64,000 nucleotides of DNA from Variovorax paradoxus (GTDB lineage: Bacteria > Pseudomonadota > Gammaproteobacteria > Burkholderiales > Burkholderiaceae_C), in NCBI RefSeq assembly GCF_030815975.1, contig NZ_JAUSXL010000002.1, positions 2,654,501 through 2,718,500 on the forward strand, read 5' to 3'. How positions within the stretch are numbered: the first letter of the stretch is position 1; each line of letters starts with the position of its first letter. This document shows positions 34,912 through 44,561 of this stretch, piece by piece. The notes below the pieces were generated by a model. The model did not search any database. It was not told the origin of the DNA and saw only the letters and a program-made list of their open reading frames with translations. The position numbers and the translations under genes are program-made.

Positions 34912-36549
34912 TCAGCCCGCGCTCTGCAGCGCCAGCCCCGCGTGCTCCCGCAGCGGATGGAAGTGGATCTTCGGAAAGCGCTCCTGCGCCAGCCGCACGT
35001 CGTACGGCGAGGTGCACAGGAAGGCCAGCGTGTCGGCCGCGTCCTTCGCCATGCGCACCGGGTAGGCGTTGACGAATTCGCGCAGCTCGGCCGGCGAATC
35101 GGCCGTGATCCAGCGCGCGCCGGTGTACTGGCAGCCTTCGAGCCGCACGTCGGCGTCGTACTCGGCCTTCAGGCGGTGCTGCACCACCTCGAACTGCAAC
35201 TGCCCCACAGCACCCAGCAGCATCGGCCCACCGACTTCGGGGCGGAATACCTGGATCGCGCCTTCTTCACCGAGCTGGGCCAGGCCCTGCTGCAACTGCT
35301 TGGTGCGCAGCGGGTTCTTGAGGATCACCGTCATGAACAGCTCGGGCGCGAAAAAGGGCAGCCCGGTGAACTGCAGGCTCGCGCCGTCGGTGATGGTGTC
35401 GCCCAGCTGCACGCCGCCATGGGTGGTGAAGCCCACGATGTCGCCCGCGTAGGCTTCTTCGACCGCCTCGCGGCGCTGGCTCATGAAGGTGACGACGCTG
35501 GTGGGGCGCAGTTCCTTCGACGTGCGCTGCACCTTGAGCTTCATGCCCGGCGTGTACTTGCCCGAGGCCATGCGCACGAAGGCGATGCGGTCGCGGTGGT
35601 TGGCGTCCATGTTGGCCTGCACCTTGAAAACCACGCCCGCGAAGTCCTTGTCCTCGGGCTGGATCTCCTTCACCACCGGCTGGCGGTTGACCATGGTGGT
35701 GCTGATGCGCGACTGCGGCGAGGGCGCGAGGTCGACCAGCGCCTCGAGCACTTCCATCACGCCGAAGTTGTTCACGCCGGAGCCGAAGAACACCGGCGTC
35801 TGCTTGCCGGCGAGGAAGGCTTCGCGGTCCCAGGTCGGCGAGGCGCCGGTGGCCAGCTCCATGCTGTCCATGGCCGATTCGAAGTCGACGCCGAAGCGTT
35901 TGGTGAGCGTTTCGCGTTCCGTGAGCGCAATGGTCTCGAAGTCGTGCGGCAGCCGCTCGCTGCCCGATTCGAACACCGTCATCGTCTGCGTGCGCAGGTT
36001 CATGATCCCGCGAAAGCTCTTGCCCTGGCCCACGGGCCAGGTCATCGGCACGCAGGGCATGCCGAGCTCGCGCTCCACCTCGTCGAGGATGTCGAGCGGC
36101 TCGCGCACTTCGCGGTCCATCTTGTTGACGAAGGTGATGATGGGCGTGTCGCGCTGGCGGCAGACCTCGATCAGCCGGCGCGTCTGCGCTTCCACGCCAT
36201 TGGCCGCGTCGATCACCATCAGCGCGGAGTCCACGGCCGTGAGCACGCGGTAGGTGTCTTCCGAAAAGTCCTTGTGGCCGGGCGTGTCGAGCAGGTTGAT
36301 CACGTGGTCGCGGTACAGCATCTGCATGACCGACGAGGCCACCGAGATGCCCCGCTGCTTTTCGATTTCCATCCAGTCGGACGTGGCGTGGCGCGAGGCC
36401 TTGCGCGCCTTCACCGAACCGGCGATCTGGATCGCGCCGGAGAAAAGCAGCAGCTTCTCGGTCAGCGTGGTCTTGCCGGCGTCAGGGTGGGAAATGATCG
36501 CGAAGGTGCGACGGCGGCGGGTTTCGGCGAGAAAAGACAAGATGGGCAA
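34912..36549 (-). CDS. prfC: Peptide chain release factor 3
   Basis: About 545 residues of a translational GTPase. G1 AIISHPDAGKTTLTEKLLLF is shown as HPDAGKTT, G3 is LLDTPGHKDFSEDTYR, and G4 is FVNKMDRE. The RF3-specific region AGSVKARKASRHATSDWM is intact. RF3 removes RF1/RF2 from the ribosome after termination. No ATG is available near the N-terminus. TTG at 36549 or TTG at 36540 must start it, which is unusual but matches the normal N-terminal length. No Shine-Dalgarno is obvious. Confidence 0.95.
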   Translation of the reverse strand: MPILSFLAETRRRRTFAIISHPDAGKTTLTEKLLLFSGAIQIAGSVKARKASRHATSDWMEIEKQRGISVASSVMQMLYRDHVINLLDTPGHKDFSEDTYRVLTAVDSALMVIDAANGVEAQTRRLIEVCRQRDTPIITFVNKMDREVREPLDILDEVERELGMPCVPMTWPVGQGKSFRGIMNLRTQTMTVFESGSERLPHDFETIALTERETLTKRFGVDFESAMDSMELATGASPTWDREAFLAGKQTPVFFGSGVNNFGVMEVLEALVDLAPSPQSRISTTMVNRQPVVKEIQPEDKDFAGVVFKVQANMDANHRDRIAFVRMASGKYTPGMKLKVQRTSKELRPTSVVTFMSQRREAVEEAYAGDIVGFTTHGGVQLGDTITDGASLQFTGLPFFAPELFMTVILKNPLRTKQLQQGLAQLGEEGAIQVFRPEVGGPMLLGAVGQLQFEVVQHRLKAEYDADVRLEGCQYTGARWITADSPAELREFVNAYPVRMAKDAADTLAFLCTSPYDVRLAQERFPKIHFHPLREHAGLALQSAG

Positions 36550-36616
36550 TCTGCAGGGGGATGGCCCGATTTTAGAAGGCGGCCCCGAGTCGCCCGCCCG
36601 GCTCGCCGAAAACGCC

Positions 36617-37111
36617 TTACTTGCGCTGCAGCATCTTCGTCACTTCATCCACATTGGCCTGGATGCGCTGGCGCACCAGCTCGAACGCATCGGCCTGCGA
36701 CTTGGCGGCCAGGTTGGCCAGTTCCTTGATGTCGTCGATGGCGCGCTGGAACGACTGGCGGCCGAGCTCGTCGAGCTTGGCGAGGTTTGCCTTGGCATCC
36801 TTGCCCGGCATTTCCTTGGCGGCCGTCTGCCATTCGGCGATGGCGCTCTTGATCATTTCCGTCTGACGCTGCACCACGGTCTGCAGGCCCTGGTAGGACT
36901 TTTCGTTCGCCTGCACCAGCGCCTGGAGGTCCTTCTGCCCGCTCTCGAGCAGCTTGCTCGCGCCGCCGGTCAGGTTGAGTTCCTGCAGGCGGTCGGTCAT
37001 GGCCTTGAGGTTCTTCATGGGGTTGAGCATGTCGGCGGCATCGGGAGCCGCCTTGGTGCTGCTGCTGCTGGCAGTGGTCTTCTTCGCGTCGGCTTTCTTG
37101 GCAGTGGCCAT
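36617..37111 (-). CDS. Phasin (polyhydroxyalkanoate granule protein)
   Basis: A 164-residue protein. The Lys/Ala-rich N-terminus MATAKKADAKKT is followed by an amphipathic helical phasin domain (about 30-160) with long Gln-rich heptads (LLESGQKDLQALVQANEKSY) and the Arg-rich FQRAIDDIKELANLAAKSQ. Phasins coat polyhydroxybutyrate granules and imply that the organism stores PHA. It is a single-gene unit transcribed leftward, upstream of prfC but separated by 67 bases. Promoter not identified. Confidence 0.88.
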   Translation of the reverse strand: MATAKKADAKKTTASSSSTKAAPDAADMLNPMKNLKAMTDRLQELNLTGGASKLLESGQKDLQALVQANEKSYQGLQTVVQRQTEMIKSAIAEWQTAAKEMPGKDAKANLAKLDELGRQSFQRAIDDIKELANLAAKSQADAFELVRQRIQANVDEVTKMLQRK

Positions 37112-37257
37112 GGTGCGGTATCTCCTGTGTCGGGTGAAGAACGGGTGAGTGGCAAGGACCGGCCGGACGGCAAAAGTCCCTCGCCACGATACGCCGCACC
37201 GGCACGCCCGCGGTTCCCGCGGCGACAAATTTGCCTGCGGGATTTCCCTTGCTCGGG

Positions 37258-37890
37258 CTACATCGGCGGCGCGAAGCCGTTGCGCCCGGCGGTGACGCGC
37301 AGCGCCGTGGGCACGCCGTCCTTTTCCTGCGCATTGACCAGCACCTTGGCGCCGGGCACCAGCAGGGAATCGGTGCCGGGGCGGAAGGTCACGACCGGCA
37401 CGTCGGGCGGCACGACGACGGTCTTCTCGCCGCCCTTGTAGGTCAGCCGCAGCTGCTGCCCGCCGCGCACGGATTTCGGCGCCGCGGCCAGGTCGGCCAC
37501 GGTGGCATTGGTCATGGTGCTCTGCGGCAGCAGGTCCCACGGACGGTGGCCTTCGCCGGTGCCGCGCGCGGCCTCGGGGAACACCACCACCTCGAGCGCC
37601 TTCTGCGTGCCGTCGGCCTGCGGCATGGCGGCGGTGCCGATGAAGCTGCCCTGCCTGATGTCGGACAGCTTGATCGGATAGACCTCCGACACGGCCATGT
37701 CGGCCGGCCGAACGAGGCTGACGACTTCGCCGCCGCGGTCCTGGACCACGAGGGTCCTGGCATCGATGCGCACGATGGTGCCGCGGATGCGCACGGGGTC
37801 GGGGGCTGCCTGTGCGGAGGCCAGGACCGGCGCGCCGGCGGCAAGAAGAACGGCCGAGGCCAGCAAGACCGGGGAGATTCTGACGAGCAT
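37258..37890 (-). CDS. Periplasmic OB-fold-like protein of unknown function
   Basis: A 210-residue protein with a signal peptide cut near LASAQA. The rest is beta-rich. Two copies of a short motif recur, IRGTIVRIDARTLVVQDR near the start and PGAKVLVNAQEKDG near the end, in the style of DUF5666-like small-barrel proteins. It ends in GRNGFAPPM. I do not recognise a specific function; periplasmic localisation is the only safe statement. It is leftward and divergent from the ahcY control region. Confidence 0.7.
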   Translation of the reverse strand: MLVRISPVLLASAVLLAAGAPVLASAQAAPDPVRIRGTIVRIDARTLVVQDRGGEVVSLVRPADMAVSEVYPIKLSDIRQGSFIGTAAMPQADGTQKALEVVVFPEAARGTGEGHRPWDLLPQSTMTNATVADLAAAPKSVRGGQQLRLTYKGGEKTVVVPPDVPVVTFRPGTDSLLVPGAKVLVNAQEKDGVPTALRVTAGRNGFAPPM

Positions 37891-37974
37891 GGGAGGAACT
37901 TCCGTGGTTGAGAGCAGGTCAATTTACGCCCCGGATGCGAAACGCGCTTTCCGGCATGTGGGATTCCCCGGCGA

Positions 37975-38003
37975 TTGGCTCGCCTCGCCGTCCCGTTTAC
38001 AAT
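37975..38003 (+). promoter_or_regulatory. Promoter of the SAH-riboswitch / ahcY transcript
   Basis: TTGGCT (37975-37980) and TACAAT (37998-38003) are separated by exactly 17 bases. Transcription would start around 38010, at the first base of the riboswitch. Confidence 0.75.
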
Positions 38004-38010
38004 CCGCCGT

Positions 38011-38073
38011 TCCGAGGAGCGTTGCAGCGCCGCCAGGCGTGAGGCTCGGACCACACATCGCAACCACGCTCAC
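38011..38073 (+). ncRNA. S-adenosylhomocysteine (SAH) riboswitch
   Basis: The sequence shows the conserved core of the SAH aptamer: CCGAGGAGCGTTGCAGC, then GCCAGG, then AGGCTCGG, then GCAACCACGCTCAC. CCGAG (38012-38016) pairs with CTCGG. The GAGCG and TTGC strands pair with the distal CGCTC and GCAA strands, the pseudoknot-like arrangement of this class. SAH riboswitches activate ahcY when the toxic by-product SAH builds up. Position directly before ahcY agrees. Confidence 0.9.
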
Positions 38074-38098
38074 CCGCTGTTCTCGCGGTGAGTCTTTT
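38069..38098 (+). terminator. Riboswitch-controlled terminator overlapping the aptamer
   Basis: CTCACC.GC (38069-38077) pairs with GCGGTGAG (38085-38092) with one bulged C. TCTTTT follows. The left strand shares bases with the 3' strand of the SAH aptamer, so ligand binding and termination exclude each other. SAH should let transcription continue into ahcY. Confidence 0.8.
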
Positions 38099-38145
38099 CC
38101 CCCGAACGCAGTGGCACCTTTCAAACTAGTTTTGTTGGAGTTCTC

Positions 38146-39584
<1,439 letters not shown>

Positions 39585-39585
<1 letters not shown>

Positions 39586-40379
39586 TGCGCGCTGATCAAT
39601 TGCTGGTGGAGCGCGGCCTCGCCGCGTCGCGTTCGCAGGCCGTGCGGCTGATTGCCGGCGGCATGCGCTGGCGCGATGCGGGTACCGCGGACGCGTGGCG
39701 CGCGGTCGTGAAGAACCGCGACGAGGTGCCCGAGGCCGCCGAGGTCGAACTCGACGATGCGGCCGAGGCGCGCTACGTCTCGCGCGGCGGGCTCAAGCTC
39801 GAAGGCGCGCTGGCGGCCAGCGGCATCGATGCCGCCGGCAAGCTGTGCTTCGACGTGGGCCAGTCGACCGGCGGCTTCACCGACTGCCTGCTGCAAGGCG
39901 GTGCCGCAAAGGTGGTGGGCGTCGATGTCGGCCATGGGCAGCTGCATGCGAAGTTGCGCGAGGACGAGCGCGTGGTGGCCATCGAAGGCGTCAATGCGCG
40001 TGCGCTGTCGCCGGACGATCTGCACGAAGAGGGCGAAGAGCCTTCCGAACTGCGCTTCGACCTGATCGTCGGCGACTTGTCGTTCATCTCGCTCACGCTG
40101 GTGCTGCCGGCCGTGGTGCCGTTCCTGGCCGGCGACGGCCACCTGCTGATGCTCGTCAAGCCGCAGTTCGAGCTGCAGCCGGGGCAGGTCGGCAAGGGCG
40201 GCATCGTGCGCGACCCGTCGATGTACGCGGTGGTCGAGAAGCGCCTGCGCGATGCCTGCGAGGCGCTCGAACTGCGCGTGCTGCAGTGGTTCGACAGCCC
40301 GATTGCCGGCGGCGACGGCAACCGCGAGTTTTTCATTCACGCCGTTCGCGCGGAGCAAGACCAGGCGAACGGTTCTTAA
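39585..40379 (+). CDS. tlyA: TlyA-family rRNA 2'-O-methyltransferase
   Basis: A 264-residue protein. An N-terminal S4 RNA-binding domain (about 1-60, RADQLLVERGLAASRSQA) is joined to an FtsJ-type methyltransferase (GGLKLEGAL, DVGQSTGGFTDCLLQGGA as SAM motif I, VGDLSFISL). TlyA proteins 2'-O-methylate cytidines of ribosomal RNA, and SAH is the by-product. That links it to its partners in the operon. The start codon overlaps the ahcY stop. Confidence 0.9.
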
Positions 40380-40389
40380 GGAGACGCAG

Positions 40390-41214
40390 GTGCGCCTTCC
40401 GCTGAGCTTCGAATTCTTTCCGACCAAGACGCCTGAAGGCGCGGTCAAGCTGCGCGCAGTGCGCCAGCAGCTGTATGTGCGCAAGCCCGAGTTCTGCTCG
40501 GTGACCTACGGCGCGGGCGGTTCCACGCACCAGGGCACCTTCGGTGCGGTGCAGGAGATCCTGTCCGAGGGCGTGGACGCCGCGAGCCATTTCTCGTGCA
40601 TCGGCGCCACGCGCGCCACCGTGCGCGAGCAGCTGGCCGAGCTCAAGGCGATGGGCGTCAAGCGCCTGGTCGCCCTGCGCGGCGACCTGCCGAGCGGCTA
40701 CGGCATCGGCGGCGAGTTCCTCTATGCGAGCGACCTCGTGGCCTTCATCCGCGAAGAGACCGGGCGCGACTTCCACATCGAGGTGGCCTGCTACCCCGAG
40801 GTGCACCCGCAGGCCCGCTCGCCCGAGGCTGACCTGCAGGCCTTCGCCACCAAGGTGAAGGCCGGGGCCGATTCGGCGATCACGCAGTATTTCTTCAGCC
40901 CCGAGGCGTATTTCCGCTTTGTCGACGACGCCCGCAAGCTCGGGCTCGACACGCCGATCGTGCCGGGCATCATGCCGATCACCAGCTCGACGCAGCTCAT
41001 GCGCTTCTCGGATGCCTGCGGCGCCGAGATCCCGCGCTGGATCCGCCTGCGGCTGCAGGGCTTCGGCGACGACACGGCCTCCATCAAGGCGTTTGGCCTC
41101 GACGTGGTGACCGACCTCTGCGCGCGCCTGCGCGATGGCGGCGCACCGGCGCTGCACTTCTACACGATGAACCAGTCGGCGGCCACGCTGGCTGTACTGG
41201 AGCGCCTCGGTTGA
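40390..41214 (+). CDS. metF: 5,10-Methylenetetrahydrofolate reductase
   Basis: A 274-residue FAD enzyme reducing methylene-THF to methyl-THF for methionine synthesis. The N-terminal SFEFFPTKTPEG carries the catalytic Glu. SVTYGAGGS, LVALRGDLPSGYG and QYFFSPEAYFRFVD are typical. GTG at 40390 is the start, six bases after AAGGAG. It lies downstream of tlyA by ten bases. The operon couples SAH disposal, RNA methylation and methionine renewal. Confidence 0.96.
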   Translation: MRLPLSFEFFPTKTPEGAVKLRAVRQQLYVRKPEFCSVTYGAGGSTHQGTFGAVQEILSEGVDAASHFSCIGATRATVREQLAELKAMGVKRLVALRGDLPSGYGIGGEFLYASDLVAFIREETGRDFHIEVACYPEVHPQARSPEADLQAFATKVKAGADSAITQYFFSPEAYFRFVDDARKLGLDTPIVPGIMPITSSTQLMRFSDACGAEIPRWIRLRLQGFGDDTASIKAFGLDVVTDLCARLRDGGAPALHFYTMNQSAATLAVLERLG

Positions 41215-41888
41215 AGGGGTGGCGTCCTGAAGCGGGCCATCGGCTGCTCACTTCGCTTCGCGTTGCGCTGGTCGCGACAACCTGCGTGCTGGCCGGCTGC
41301 GCCATGCCGCCGGCCACCGAGGGCGGGCCGGCCGACAAGGACGCCAAGCTCCTGCCCCTGCCGCGCCAGCTGGCAGTTCCGCCGGGCGCGCCGGCGCGAT
41401 CGAACGTGCCTTCGGTCCGCTATGACCTCGCGGTATCGGGTACCGGCGAGCCCGACGACGGCGTGCCCGGGGACGGCGGCCCGCGCGATATCTTCGAGCG
41501 CGGCGGAGCCTCCTGGTACGGCATTCAGTTCCACCAGCGCAAGACCGCGAGCGGCGAGCGCTTCGACATGATGGCCATGACGGCGGCCCACAAGACCCTG
41601 CCGTTCAATACCCGCGTGTGCGTGCGCAGCCTCGTCAACGGCAGCGAGGTGCTGGTGCGCATCACCGACCGGGGGCCTTATGCACAGGGCCGCATCATCG
41701 ACCTGAGCCGCGCCGCGGCCGAGCGCATCGGGCTGATCGGGCTCGGCATCAAGCAGGTGGCGCTGACGATCATCGACCGCGAGGGCATGCGCTGCGGTGG
41801 CTCCGAGGTGGAAGAGGGCGAGGCGCAGGCGCAAGCTCCGGCACCTGCACGTCGCCAGGTGAAGGTGCCGCCGCGCCGCCGCCGATGA
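41211..41888 (+). CDS. rlpA: RlpA-like septal-ring lipoprotein / lytic transglycosylase
   Basis: A 225-residue outer-membrane lipoprotein. The lipobox is VLAGC near residue 29. The double-psi beta-barrel runs from about residue 100 to 195 (GGASWYGIQFHQRKTASGE, MMAMTAAHKTLPFNT, ITDRGPYAQGRIIDLSRAAA) and has the catalytic aspartate of RlpA. RlpA cleaves peptidoglycan strands lacking stem peptides at the septum. No SPOR domain is present, so the protein is shorter than E. coli RlpA. TTG 41211 overlaps the metF stop and is the most likely start. Confidence 0.88.
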   Translation: MKGWRPEAGHRLLTSLRVALVATTCVLAGCAMPPATEGGPADKDAKLLPLPRQLAVPPGAPARSNVPSVRYDLAVSGTGEPDDGVPGDGGPRDIFERGGASWYGIQFHQRKTASGERFDMMAMTAAHKTLPFNTRVCVRSLVNGSEVLVRITDRGPYAQGRIIDLSRAAAERIGLIGLGIKQVALTIIDREGMRCGGSEVEEGEAQAQAPAPARRQVKVPPRRRR

Positions 41889-41912
41889 GCCCGGAAGAAG
41901 GCCCGCAGGAGG

Positions 41913-42863
41913 CTAGCCGCCCGCGTCGAGCGAGAAGGTGGCGTGCCGGTCCTGGGCCAGCCGCTCGACCAGCTGGGGCAGGGCGGCAGCCAGCAGCGGC
42001 TTCAGCGTATAGGGCGGGTTGATCAGGAACATGCCGCTGGCGGGCAAGCCCGGACGCTGGGTTTCGCCCGTCGGCGTGGTGGTCAGCTTGCTCGACTTCA
42101 CCGTCAGCGTGGCGTGCAGCCAGGGCTTGCCGGCCTTGGTGGCCAGGGTCTTGAGCCGCCGTGGCAGGTCGTGCGCCTCGGGGCGCGGAATGATCGGGTA
42201 CCAGATGGCGTAGGTGCCGGTGGCAAAGCGCTTGAGCGCCTCGGCCGCGAAGTCGAGCACGCGGCCGTAGTCGCTCTTGATCTCGTAGCTCGGATCCATC
42301 AGCACCAGCGCGCGCCGCGAGGGCGGCGGCAGGAATTTGGTGGCGCTGCCGAAGCCGTCTTCGCGCAGCACCGCGATCTGCCGGCCTGCCTCGAGCTGGG
42401 CGATGTTGGCGTCCAGCGTGCGGGCATCGGTCGGGTGCAGTTCGAACAGCTTGAGCTTGTCGTGGTCGCGCAGCAGGTGATGCACGATGAAAGGCGAGCC
42501 GGGATAGATGCGGGCGCCGCCCTTGGGGTTGAAGTCGTGGATCACGCTCAGGTAGCGTGCAATCGCGTCGGCCAGGGGCGCCTCGGCTTCGGGTGCTACC
42601 TTTTTGGTAGCGGACTTTGCAGCAGGGGCCGGCGAAGCAGCTGCTTTCTTGTCGGCCAGCAGGCGCAGCACGCCTTCGGCGGCCTCGCCGCTGGTGCCGG
42701 CGTAGTCGCCGTCGAGCCGGTACAGGCCGGCGCCGGCGTGGGTGTCGACCACGGTCAGCGCTGCTTCTTTTTCGAGCAGGTGGTCGAGCGTGGCAATCAG
42801 GACCGTGTGCTTGAGCACGTCGGCGTGGTTGCCGGCATGGAACGCGTGGCGGTAACTGAACAT
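41913..42863 (-). CDS. rlmJ: 23S rRNA (adenine-2030-N6)-methyltransferase
   Basis: A 316-residue protein of the RlmJ (YhiR) family. The start MFSYRHAFHAGNHADVLKH is the hallmark N-terminus. VVDTHAGAGLYRL is the SAM motif and VLMDPSYEIKSDYG the catalytic motif. A low-complexity Ala/Lys insertion of about 30 residues near 110-140 makes it longer than E. coli RlmJ (280). The 5' end faces the rplM promoter, and a longer open frame into that promoter is spurious. Confidence 0.93.
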   Translation of the reverse strand: MFSYRHAFHAGNHADVLKHTVLIATLDHLLEKEAALTVVDTHAGAGLYRLDGDYAGTSGEAAEGVLRLLADKKAAASPAPAAKSATKKVAPEAEAPLADAIARYLSVIHDFNPKGGARIYPGSPFIVHHLLRDHDKLKLFELHPTDARTLDANIAQLEAGRQIAVLREDGFGSATKFLPPPSRRALVLMDPSYEIKSDYGRVLDFAAEALKRFATGTYAIWYPIIPRPEAHDLPRRLKTLATKAGKPWLHATLTVKSSKLTTTPTGETQRPGLPASGMFLINPPYTLKPLLAAALPQLVERLAQDRHATFSLDAGG

Positions 42864-42904
42864 GGGGTCAATGGTAACGGCTTGGGCGGGCGGTCGGCTC
42901 GAAT

Positions 42905-42934
42905 TTGCCCGGATTGGCCGATTCTTCGTATAAT
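42905..42934 (+). promoter_or_regulatory. Promoter of rplM-rpsI
   Basis: TATAAT (42929-42934) is a perfect -10 box. TTGCCC (42905-42910), 18 bases upstream, is the best -35. The transcript would have a leader of about 140 bases before rplM in which I see no gene. Confidence 0.8.
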
Positions 42935-43081
42935 CGCAGGCTTCGCAGCGTTTTTGTAGCCCCGCGGCGAAGACACACCACCGCCCTGGGGGCATGTGCA
43001 AACCCACCTAAGAGATTCCCGTCAGAGGAACGCCGACCGTGGAAAAGGGCTCGCCAAACCCTCTTTTCAAGAGAAAAACTC

Positions 43082-43513
43082 ATGACCAAAACGTTCAGCG
43101 CCAAGCCCGCTGACGTGACGCACGAGTGGTTTGTGATTGACGCGACCGACAAGGTCCTCGGACGAGTAGCCAGCGAAGTTGCTCTCCGTTTGCGCGGCAA
43201 ACACAAGGCCATTTACACGCCTCACGTCGATACCGGTGACTTCATCGTCATCATCAACGCCGCGCAACTGCGCGTCACCGGCGCCAAGTCGATCGACAAG
43301 GTGTACTACCGTCACTCGGGCTACCCGGGCGGTATCACGGCGACGAACTTCCGCGACATGCAGAACAAGTTCCCGGGCCGTGCCCTGGAAAAGGCTGTCA
43401 AGGGCATGCTGCCCAAGGGCCCGCTTGGTTACGCGATGATCAAGAAACTCAAGGTGTACGGTGGCGCTGAGCACCCGCATACCGCCCAACAGCCCAAAGT
43501 GCTGGAACTGTAA
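43082..43513 (+). CDS. rplM: 50S ribosomal protein L13
   Basis: A 143-residue ribosomal protein: [45 protein letters not shown] and the C-terminal [18 protein letters not shown] (shown as [12 protein letters not shown]). It starts at the ATG after GAGAAAAACTC. It forms an operon with rpsI, 12 bases downstream, the standard proteobacterial pair. Confidence 0.99.
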   Translation: MTKTFSAKPADVTHEWFVIDATDKVLGRVASEVALRLRGKHKAIYTPHVDTGDFIVIINAAQLRVTGAKSIDKVYYRHSGYPGGITATNFRDMQNKFPGRALEKAVKGMLPKGPLGYAMIKKLKVYGGAEHPHTAQQPKVLEL

Positions 43514-43525
43514 GGAGCCTTGAGA

Positions 43526-43918
43526 ATGATTGGTGAATGGAACAATGGCACCGGCCGTCGCAAATCGAGCGTCGCCCGTGTGTTTCTGAAAAAAGGCACC
43601 GGCAAGATCACGGTCAACGGCAAGGACATCCAAGAGTTCTTCGGCCGCGAAACCTCGATCATGATTGCCAAGCAGCCCCTGGTGCTGACCAACAACCTCG
43701 AAGCTTTCGATGTCATGGTCAACGTCAACGGCGGTGGTGAATCGGGCCAGGCCGGCGCAACGCGCCACGGCATCACCCGTGCGTTGATCGACTACGACGC
43801 AAGCCTCAAGCCGGCGTTGAGCCAGGCTGGCTACGTCACGCGCGATGCACGTGAAGTCGAGCGCAAGAAGGTCGGTCTGCACTCTGCACGCCGCCGCAAG
43901 CAGTTCAGCAAGCGTTGA
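43526..43918 (+). CDS. rpsI: 30S ribosomal protein S9
   Basis: A 130-residue protein with the [19 protein letters not shown] opening ([16 protein letters not shown]), the [19 protein letters not shown] core and the basic tail [11 protein letters not shown] that reaches the P-site tRNA. AAGGAG lies upstream with good spacing. A terminator follows 20 bases after the stop. Length is as in E. coli. Confidence 0.99.
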   Translation: MIGEWNNGTGRRKSSVARVFLKKGTGKITVNGKDIQEFFGRETSIMIAKQPLVLTNNLEAFDVMVNVNGGGESGQAGATRHGITRALIDYDASLKPALSQAGYVTRDAREVERKKVGLHSARRRKQFSKR

Positions 43919-43937
43919 TCCTGTTCGCTGCGAACAA

Positions 43938-43959
43938 AGCCGCCTTCGGGCGGCTTTTT
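43938..43959 (+). terminator. Terminator of rplM-rpsI
   Basis: Stem agccgcc / ggcggct with a TTCG tetraloop, then TTTTC. The hairpin recurs almost identically after erpA (44504-44525). Confidence 0.93.
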
Positions 43960-44096
43960 CATTGCCGCGCCCTTGGCGGGTGTGTGTTCGACCCCACTTG
44001 CATTGGGTGCTCGCTGCCGCCTGCCAGCCAGGAATGCGGCATTGCAGTAGCATTGGTCCATTGGCCGCATGTTCGGCCCCCAAGGAGTTACCCCCC

Positions 44097-44462
44097 ATGA
44101 GCGCTGTTGCCGAAAACATCCAGACCCAGATGCCCGAACCGATCGTCTTCACCGACAGCGCGGCCGCCAAGGTGGCCGACCTGATCGCCGAAGAGGGCAA
44201 TCCCGACCTCAAGCTGCGCGTGTTCGTGCAGGGCGGCGGGTGCTCGGGCTTCCAATATGGTTTCACTTTCGATGAAATCACGAACGAAGACGACACCACC
44301 ATGACCAAGAACGGCGTGTCGCTGCTGATCGATGCCATGAGCTACCAGTATCTGGTCGGCGCCGAGATCGACTATAAGGAAGACCTGCAGGGCGCCCAGT
44401 TCGTGATCAAGAACCCGAATGCCACCAGCACCTGCGGCTGCGGATCGAGCTTCTCGGCCTGA
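44097..44462 (+). CDS. erpA: A-type iron-sulfur cluster insertion protein
   Basis: A 121-residue carrier. The three cluster cysteines are in [11 protein letters not shown] and [12 protein letters not shown]. ErpA passes Fe-S clusters to enzymes such as IspG. AAGGAG lies upstream. It is a single-gene unit between two terminators. Its position after rplM-rpsI is conserved in Burkholderiales. Confidence 0.96.
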   Translation: MSAVAENIQTQMPEPIVFTDSAAAKVADLIAEEGNPDLKLRVFVQGGGCSGFQYGFTFDEITNEDDTTMTKNGVSLLIDAMSYQYLVGAEIDYKEDLQGAQFVIKNPNATSTCGCGSSFSA

Positions 44463-44503
44463 CGCCCGGCTGATGCTGTCACCAGCATTCGTTCTTTAAG
44501 GAA

Positions 44504-44525
44504 AGCCGCCTTCGGGCGGCTTTTT
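44504..44525 (+). terminator. Terminator of erpA
   Basis: Stem agccgcc (44504-44510), TTCG loop, ggcggct (44515-44521), then four T. It is almost identical to the hairpin after rpsI. Confidence 0.93.
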
Positions 44526-44561
44526 GCTGCCCGGCGCCTTTCTCTTCTTTCCCGCCATTTC

